Shown one piece after another: positions 52,030 to 56,666 of a DNA stretch of 56,666 nucleotides. The translations under genes were made by a program, and so were the position numbers. Below the pieces are notes generated by a model. That model was given only the letters and a program-made list of their open reading frames with translations. It searched no databases and was not told the DNA's origin. Source of the stretch: Gemmatimonas sp. UBA7669 (lineage in GTDB: Bacteria; Gemmatimonadota; Gemmatimonadetes; Gemmatimonadales; Gemmatimonadaceae); the NCBI RefSeq assembly GCF_002483225.1, contig NZ_DLHL01000044.1:19596-76261 (forward strand), read 5' to 3'. Each line of letters begins with the position of its first letter. The stretch's first letter is position 1.

Positions 52030-53373
52030 TCACGCGGTGCTTCCCGTTGGCCCAGGTGCGTCACGGGCGGCTTCCGCGCATATCGTGCACTGGGCGTTGC
52101 GCGCGATGACGTTGCGACGCGTGGTGCCGGTCAGGAAGTCAAAGGCGAGGCGCTGCGGAGCGTCGTCCGCGCCTGCGAACTGCGTGACCAGTCGGAGCAT
52201 CTCTACCACGGCAGCACCAGCGATCTGGGTATTGAAGGCCACGACGCTCGGCTGCGCGAGATCGGCGCCTCGCACATAGCCCTCCCGAGCAAGGCTCGCG
52301 CGCTCCTCATCGGACAGTGCCTCAGTGCGAAGGCGTGCTGGGTCCAGATGTCCCCAGCATGCAAGGCAGGGGCGCCCTGGCCCGATCAGCACAACGCGCC
52401 CCGCGCCGGCGTCGATCCGGCCGGAATGATCAACGCGAAAGGCACTGCCCAAATCGATAACCGGGACCGCTCGCCAGTACGAGAGGCGATTGAGCAGGGC
52501 GCGCGGTGTTTGGGTGTCCACGCAAGAGAACACGAGATCCGCCGCCTCCGCGGCCTGCACGGTCTCAAGATCGCCCAAGGGCCGTCGGATTGCGGTAACC
52601 ACGGTGCCGAGGCCGAGGGCCCCGACGTAGCGAGCGGCCACATCGACTTTATAGGCCACACCAACATCGTGCCGGGTTGCCCCGATGATCCGACTCAGGT
52701 TGGTGGATTCCACGCGATCGCCGTCAATGAGGGTGATGCGCCCGACGCCGAGATGCGCCAGCTGGACGAGCACCACTGAGCCCGTCCCGCCGAGGCCCAC
52801 GATCACCACATGGAGGTCACGCAGGATGGCCTGCCCCTCGGGGCCGAGGGCCAAGCGTTGCCGGTCAAACCAGTCTTCGTTCATGCCCTCAGGCGCCGCG
52901 GGGATCACCCGCAAGACGTCGCCGACTATGCGAAGGGCCATCCCCCGTGGCCCTCCTTCGTCCGTCCATGCGCGCGCTGCGGGTTCGGTACTTTCGCCCG
53001 CCAGCACAATCGATCCGTGCGGACCTGGCATCTGTGCATGGAAGGCGGGCATGAGCCGCGCGTCCCCGACGTCATCGGCGTGCGAGAACCACGGCGTTAT
53101 TGTTCCCGGGTGGGTGTGAACCGTGAAGATCGACAGGCCCGTGTCGCGCGCCGGGCGCACCAAGCGGTTTAAGGCCACCGGATCGAGACGCAGTTGGTCG
53201 ACACGACGCACGAGGTAGGCCTCGTCGGGCACGGGCACGAGATGCCGTGCCTGAAGAACGGCCCCGCCCGCGATACGCTCAGCGAGGACCAAGCCGGCGC
53301 TTTCAACGTCGCGCCGCGCGCACAGCTGGTTGGCGAAGGGCTGCCAGGCGGACTGCAGTAAGCGAAGGATCAT
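52030..53373 (-). CDS. JAB/JAMM deubiquitinase-like domain fused to E1-like (ThiF) adenylating domain
   Basis: 447 residues. JAB domain: E24 in VESAGLVLAE and the metal set H86-T-H88 ... S97-x-x-D100 (FTVHTHPG ... FSHADD), one residue longer than the usual spacing. E1/ThiF domain: ATP motif G193-x-G-G-x-G198 (VIVGLGGTGSV), LIDGDRVESTNLSR, and two zinc CxxC pairs at C336/C339 and C429/C432. C284 (VFSCVD) is in the D-V-F-S-C-V-D strand. The domains should remove and activate, respectively, a ubiquitin-like protein. A GGAG lies 8 bases upstream of ATG 53373. It is 10 bases after the Ubl-E2 gene. Confidence 0.9.
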   Translation of the reverse strand: MILRLLQSAWQPFANQLCARRDVESAGLVLAERIAGGAVLQARHLVPVPDEAYLVRRVDQLRLDPVALNRLVRPARDTGLSIFTVHTHPGTITPWFSHADDVGDARLMPAFHAQMPGPHGSIVLAGESTEPAARAWTDEGGPRGMALRIVGDVLRVIPAAPEGMNEDWFDRQRLALGPEGQAILRDLHVVIVGLGGTGSVVLVQLAHLGVGRITLIDGDRVESTNLSRIIGATRHDVGVAYKVDVAARYVGALGLGTVVTAIRRPLGDLETVQAAEAADLVFSCVDTQTPRALLNRLSYWRAVPVIDLGSAFRVDHSGRIDAGAGRVVLIGPGRPCLACWGHLDPARLRTEALSDEERASLAREGYVRGADLAQPSVVAFNTQIAGAAVVEMLRLVTQFAGADDAPQRLAFDFLTGTTRRNVIARNAQCTICAEAARDAPGPTGSTA

Positions 53374-53383
53374 GGTCGGCTCC

Positions 53384-53989
53384 TCAGTCTAGGCGCTGAA
53401 ACCGGGCGGCGACCGCGCGAAGGAAATCGCGCATGGTGCTGACCCCAGGCGTCCAGGTGCCTGAAGCGAGGTGCCACGAGTAGCGCTGCCAGTCCCGGCC
53501 AAGCAGTCGCTCCGTCGTAGTGGCGCGGGGGAGCGCGCCGCTCGCCGTGTGGAGCGCGGGGGAGACCCAGAACATGTCCGGCGCCGCATCCGGATAGCTC
53601 GGCGCCAGCTTGACAAGGAGTTCCACCTCCGCGCGATCGTAGCCGCTTGGCAGGCGATAACCAGCGATCACCACGTAGGTCCAGCAGTCTGGCCCCTGAT
53701 GAAGCGTGACCGAGTGGCCCTCGAGCTCTCGCTCGAGGGCCACGATGATCTCAGGGATAGGCCCAGCCCCGTAATCCGCGGGAGGCTGACTGTGAAGATG
53801 ATCTCCATTTTTGAGGGTGATCGTCTGATCGTTTGCGATCACTTCGTCCTCCCGAGGCTGCTGCAGGAAGAGAACGTCGGCCGCTGCCAGGCCAGCGAGG
53901 GCTTTGAGGGCGGCGCCGGTCGTGACCGGCGACGCTAGTTCGTACTTCACCTTGTTGATGAAGACGTGGATCGGCTTCGAAGGGTGCAC
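53384..53989 (-). CDS. Ubiquitin-like domain fused to E2-like (Prok-E2_E) domain
   Basis: 201 residues from GTG 53989 (AGGAG 7 bases upstream). Residues 5-70 form a multiubiquitin-type beta-grasp domain (IHVFINKVKYELAS, TGAALKALAGL, TITLKNGDHLHSQ). Residues 77-200 match the bacterial E2 family E: helix PEIIVALERELEG, strand ELLVKLAPSYPDAAPDMFW with the Y-P-x4-P motif, and DWQRYSWHL...TWTPG. The only Cys is C102, far upstream of where the catalytic Cys of E2 enzymes normally lies. A linker with G74-A-G76 joins the two parts. It partners with the JAB-E1 gene. Confidence 0.88.
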   Translation of the reverse strand: MHPSKPIHVFINKVKYELASPVTTGAALKALAGLAAADVLFLQQPREDEVIANDQTITLKNGDHLHSQPPADYGAGPIPEIIVALERELEGHSVTLHQGPDCWTYVVIAGYRLPSGYDRAEVELLVKLAPSYPDAAPDMFWVSPALHTASGALPRATTTERLLGRDWQRYSWHLASGTWTPGVSTMRDFLRAVAARFQRLD

Positions 53990-54420
53990 GAGTCGCTCCT
54001 GCCGTCCGAGACGGCGACGTGGTCGATGCGAGGGAAGGCAGGCCCTTCCGCGATCGCACCAGGAACGTAGGAAAGTCTTGTGAGGAAAGCAGTTACGGCG
54101 TTGTTAGCGCGGAAAGTCCATCTGCTGCCGTCTTGGCTAACGCCGGGGCTACAGTCGCGGCGGACGGCGGGATGAGATGGACGCGGGCCGACCGGCAAGG
54201 CAATGGTGAGGATAGACGGTGAGGGATCCCGGACGGAGCGCTTCAATCGCCCGGCTTGCTGCGCCTCTTCGAGGGACGTGAAGAGATCGGCGAGCGTCGC
54301 GTAGTACATCGCGCCGGGCGTACTCCGCGGCCGCAATCGCGTCTTGATGTCGCCTGACAACCTGCGCCACGCTAGCTTGATTCGATAGGCGGGCGGGGAC
54401 CATCGGCTGCGCACCGTCAT
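53947..54420 (-). CDS. Hypothetical protein upstream of Ubl-E2, overlapping it by 43 bp
   Basis: A 157-residue frame with strongly GC-biased third positions in its first half, including MYYATLADLFTSLEEAQQ. AGGAG is present 12 bases before ATG 54420. The end overlaps the Ubl-E2 start by 43 bases, and the last 40 residues are Ser/Arg-rich, so the C-terminus may be fortuitous or the gene may be frameshifted. No family recognised. Position makes it the first gene of the operon. Confidence 0.45.
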   Translation of the reverse strand: MTVRSRWSPPAYRIKLAWRRLSGDIKTRLRPRSTPGAMYYATLADLFTSLEEAQQAGRLKRSVRDPSPSILTIALPVGPRPSHPAVRRDCSPGVSQDGSRWTFRANNAVTAFLTRLSYVPGAIAEGPAFPRIDHVAVSDGRSDSCTLRSRSTSSSTR

Positions 54421-54502
54421 CGGTCCACACCGCTCCTACCGACCCGCTGGCAGCGGCGCCCGGGGGGCCCGGGGCAAGGTCGTGGGGCCTGGTCCCAAGC
54501 CC

Positions 54503-54508
54503 TATAAT
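54503..54508 (+). promoter_or_regulatory. Candidate -10 box (TATAAT)
   Basis: A consensus TATAAT lies in the divergent region between the Ubl operon and the coiled-coil protein gene, followed by ggaccgcgcatg. The matching -35 position is GC-rich and weak. It would serve the plus-strand gene; the minus-strand operon promoter was not located. Confidence 0.35.
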
Positions 54509-54597
54509 GGACCGCGCATGCGCCGTCCTATCACGCGAATTGACGGTTGGCCCGAGAGACTACATCGTTGGGCGCCGCGCACCGCGCGGTGAGTGCG

Positions 54598-56081
54598 ATG
54601 GACGCGCGCACGCGGTACGACAACCTCTCCAAGTGGTCACCAATGGATCTTCCGCAATTTCAAGCGGCACGTGCGGCGTGGCGCGGCATGCTGGCGCTCG
54701 CGGTCTGCACGGTCCTGCTGGCGTGGACCAGCGAAGCCAGTGACCGCGAGCGACCATCGAGAGCGGCGCGCGTAGTGCGGCCCGCGTCCGGTCCCCTAGA
54801 TCGGATCCTGCCGTGGAAGAAGCTGATCGAAAAGCTGGTCAAGGTCGACGAGACCGCGCAGACCGCAATCGACTACGCGCAGGATTTCTTGGACGATATC
54901 TCGCGGCAGCGCCCACCGCGACCGCTGCCCTTCCCGGACGAGCCCGGGGGCAATCAGAATGATCGGCTCATTCGCATCGTCGACGCGGCACGCCAGGAAG
55001 TCGCGGCGTTGGGGCCTCCGGTGCAGGATCCCCTGCCGCCGATCATGTCATCGCCGGCCCAAGCAGACGACCATCGGCGCGAATTGCGCACGCTCGTTGG
55101 CGTCCTGATCGAACGGGAGGCCGCGCTCGGCGAGGTGCAGCTACTCGTCGACGACCTGGCGGACCTGGAGCGGGGGACGGAGCGGAGCCGTCGCTTCATC
55201 TTCCAGCTGTCACAGCGATTCCTTGAGGCCGCACTCAAGGCGCCCTACACCCCGTTGGAGGTAGTGTTCGGCGAACAATGGTATACCCTCGAACACGGGT
55301 TGGCCCAGGCGCTCGAGGCACATCGCACTGGCATCGTCCAGAAGCGCAAGGAGCTCACGCAATGGATGACCACGGAGAAGCAGGCGATCCAAGTGGGCGG
55401 CACTGCCTTACGCGACGCGCTCGCTGCGGAGCACGCGAGTCTGCTGAATCGCGAGGCGACGACCGCCGCGGCGGCGGCGTTGTTGGAAGCGCGTGGGGCG
55501 GCGCTGCGCAAGGAAGGGCAGGAGCTCGACGTGGCCACCGCTCGCTTTACCGCGGACCAAGCGTCCGCGCAGGCGGCCCGGAGATCGGCCGACGCAAAAC
55601 GGAAGGCCGCGCAGGCGCGTGACAAGGACGTGCTCGCGGCGCAGCGACGGCTTGATGCCACCGTGGAAAGCATGAACGAGTCGTCGATTCGGCGATGCCC
55701 ACGGGGGTATTAGCGGTCCGCGTGCACGGCTGACGATCACCAAGGCTGGCGGGACGGGTATGACAACATGATGCATCGCCTGAATGAGGAATACCAAAAG
55801 AACTTCTCCGCGCTCACCAAGGCCCAGGGCGCGGTACAGAAGGCTAGGCAGACGGCCGCCGCGGCAGACGCCACGGCGGCGCGGTTGGAGCAGGGGGTGC
55901 AGGCGAGTCAGGCGGAGCTCACGCAGAAAAAAGAGAGGGCTTCAGCACGCGACAGGCCGCGCTGCAGCAGGATCTGCGTACGCATCTGCGTGATCTCCTG
56001 AATAGCTCGGTGGACCTGCTGCGCGCGGAGAATGAGCGCGATGCGGCGGACGTCCGTGTGATGCTCGGAGTGCTACCATGA
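54598..56081 (+). pseudogene. Coiled-coil secreted protein gene, interrupted by stop and frameshift
   Basis: From ATG 54598 (ATG 54643 also possible) the product begins with a signal-peptide-like helix (MLALAVCTVLLAWTSEA) and continues with long Ala/Arg/Glu helices (e.g. EREAALGEVQLLVDDLADLE). An in-frame TAG sits at 55711-55713. The same frame resumes (MMHRLNEEYQKNFSALTKAQ) and then shifts -1 at an AAAAAA run near 55926-55931. The shifted frame (STRQAALQQDLRTHLRDLLN...) runs to a TGA at 56079 that overlaps the next start by 4 bp. Decay, sequencing error or recoding are all possible. No family recognised. Confidence 0.6.
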
Positions 56082-56665
56082 CCCACACACGTCACCCCGC
56101 CACCGCCACATCGCGCGGCGCCGAATTCCCACGCACGACGTGGGCGCGCCTCCTGCTCGTCGCCGGCAGCGCGATGGCGCTGTTCGTCGCATCACGTGCG
56201 AGCGCCCAGGCCAGCCCGGTGTCGGTCGAGGCGGGCAAGCGACGCACCGACGCCATCGCGAAAGTGCTACAGGGCGATTCGTCGTATCAGAAGCTGTCCA
56301 CTGCCGCGCGGAGCGCTCTCACCATGCGCCTCCGCGGCTATGCCAGCGGCGCCGCCGTCCTCGTCGACACGAACCCCCTGCTCCGGTTCCTCGATGGGGG
56401 GCAGGCCCTGTCTCCCGCGACGAAGGAGTACCTGGCCAACCGACTCCCCACGCCCAGTATCCCGACCCGGGAGCAGGCCGCGGTGCTGGCGCGCGTCGCC
56501 CGAGCGGCGGCCGCGTCGCAAGCATCGCTGTGGGTGGGCACGCGGTCACCGCAGATCGATCAGTCGACGCCAGTCGTCCGGCGCGAACAGCTCCGCAGTG
56601 CGACCGCGGGTATCGATTCGGCCGCCACCGCGTTCAGCATAGCTATTAACTCGGCCAACATTTAG
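56078..56665 (+). CDS. Hypothetical secreted protein
   Basis: 195 residues; ATG 56078 overlaps the preceding TGA by 4 bp. Signal peptide ARLLLVAGSAMALFVASRAS with a probable AQA cleavage site. The mature part is helical and Ala-rich (VEAGKRRTDAIAKVLQGD, AAVLARVARAAAASQASL). The stop at 56663 is one base before the window end. It may belong with the preceding coiled-coil protein in an export or conjugation-type cluster extending beyond the window. No family recognised. Confidence 0.65.
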   Translation: MTHTRHPATATSRGAEFPRTTWARLLLVAGSAMALFVASRASAQASPVSVEAGKRRTDAIAKVLQGDSSYQKLSTAARSALTMRLRGYASGAAVLVDTNPLLRFLDGGQALSPATKEYLANRLPTPSIPTREQAAVLARVARAAAASQASLWVGTRSPQIDQSTPVVRREQLRSATAGIDSAATAFSIAINSANI

Positions 56666-56666
56666 T

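Noticed and set aside
51289..52779. 496-codon plus-strand open frame
   Set aside because: Antisense to the 694-residue protein and JAB-E1 genes, whose motifs and ribosome sites are clear.

Overview
This window looks like a chromosomal segment of a GC-rich, Gram-negative-type bacterium. The Gemmatimonadota (Gemmatimonas-like) are the best guess, with moderate confidence. The clues are high GC with strong third-position GC bias, lipoprotein and outer-membrane beta-barrel products, a large Asp-box (VPS10-like) secreted protein, a MoxR/DUF58/DUF4175/DUF4159 membrane operon, and a B12-dependent ribonucleotide reductase with a TSCPD domain. No rRNA, tRNA or CRISPR array was recognised.

Region 1 (1-21800) is mostly plus-strand housekeeping. 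It holds a GxxExxY protein (minus strand), a ten-Asp-box secreted protein, an SDR oxidoreductase, and a tightly coupled operon: degenerate GAF/kinase-like sensor, small protein, ubiquitin-like beta-grasp protein, MoxR ATPase, DUF58, BatA-like, DUF4175-like, DUF4159 and a membrane protein. Most of these genes overlap by 4 bp. A histone-deacetylase-family hydrolase, CorA, a zinc-ribbon Ser/Thr kinase, a dipeptide epimerase, PriA and a PLP aminotransferase follow.

Region 2 (21800-45870) holds YceI, a repeat-rich acidic protein, a Fur-family regulator, CcdA, two ferritin-like proteins (one with a Tat-lipoprotein signal), an ABC exporter, a glycine-zipper lipoprotein, gamma-glutamyltransferase and an outer-membrane protein. 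Next come a peptidoglycan-recycling operon (murQ-anmK-nagZ), a PP2C phosphatase, an N-acetylmuramoyl-L-alanine amidase, a HEXXH/propeller/barrel surface protein, a gamma-carbonic-anhydrase-like protein and nrdJ. Two very large imperfect palindromes lie between convergent gene pairs.

Region 3 (45870-56666) looks acquired. After the nrdJ terminator the GC content drops visibly across a dGTPase plus nucleotidyltransferase pair (45893-48112). Remnants of three IS families (IS630, IS3, IS30) follow. Next is a minus-strand operon (54420 to 49789) that is the most interesting item in the window. It encodes a compact bacterial ubiquitin-like conjugation system: a protein with a ubiquitin-like domain fused to an E2-like domain, a JAB/JAMM protease fused to an E1-like adenylating domain, an unlisted 46-residue protein, and a 694-residue protein of unknown function with a winged-helix-like C-terminus. 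The window ends with a disrupted coiled-coil secreted-protein gene coupled to a second small secreted protein.
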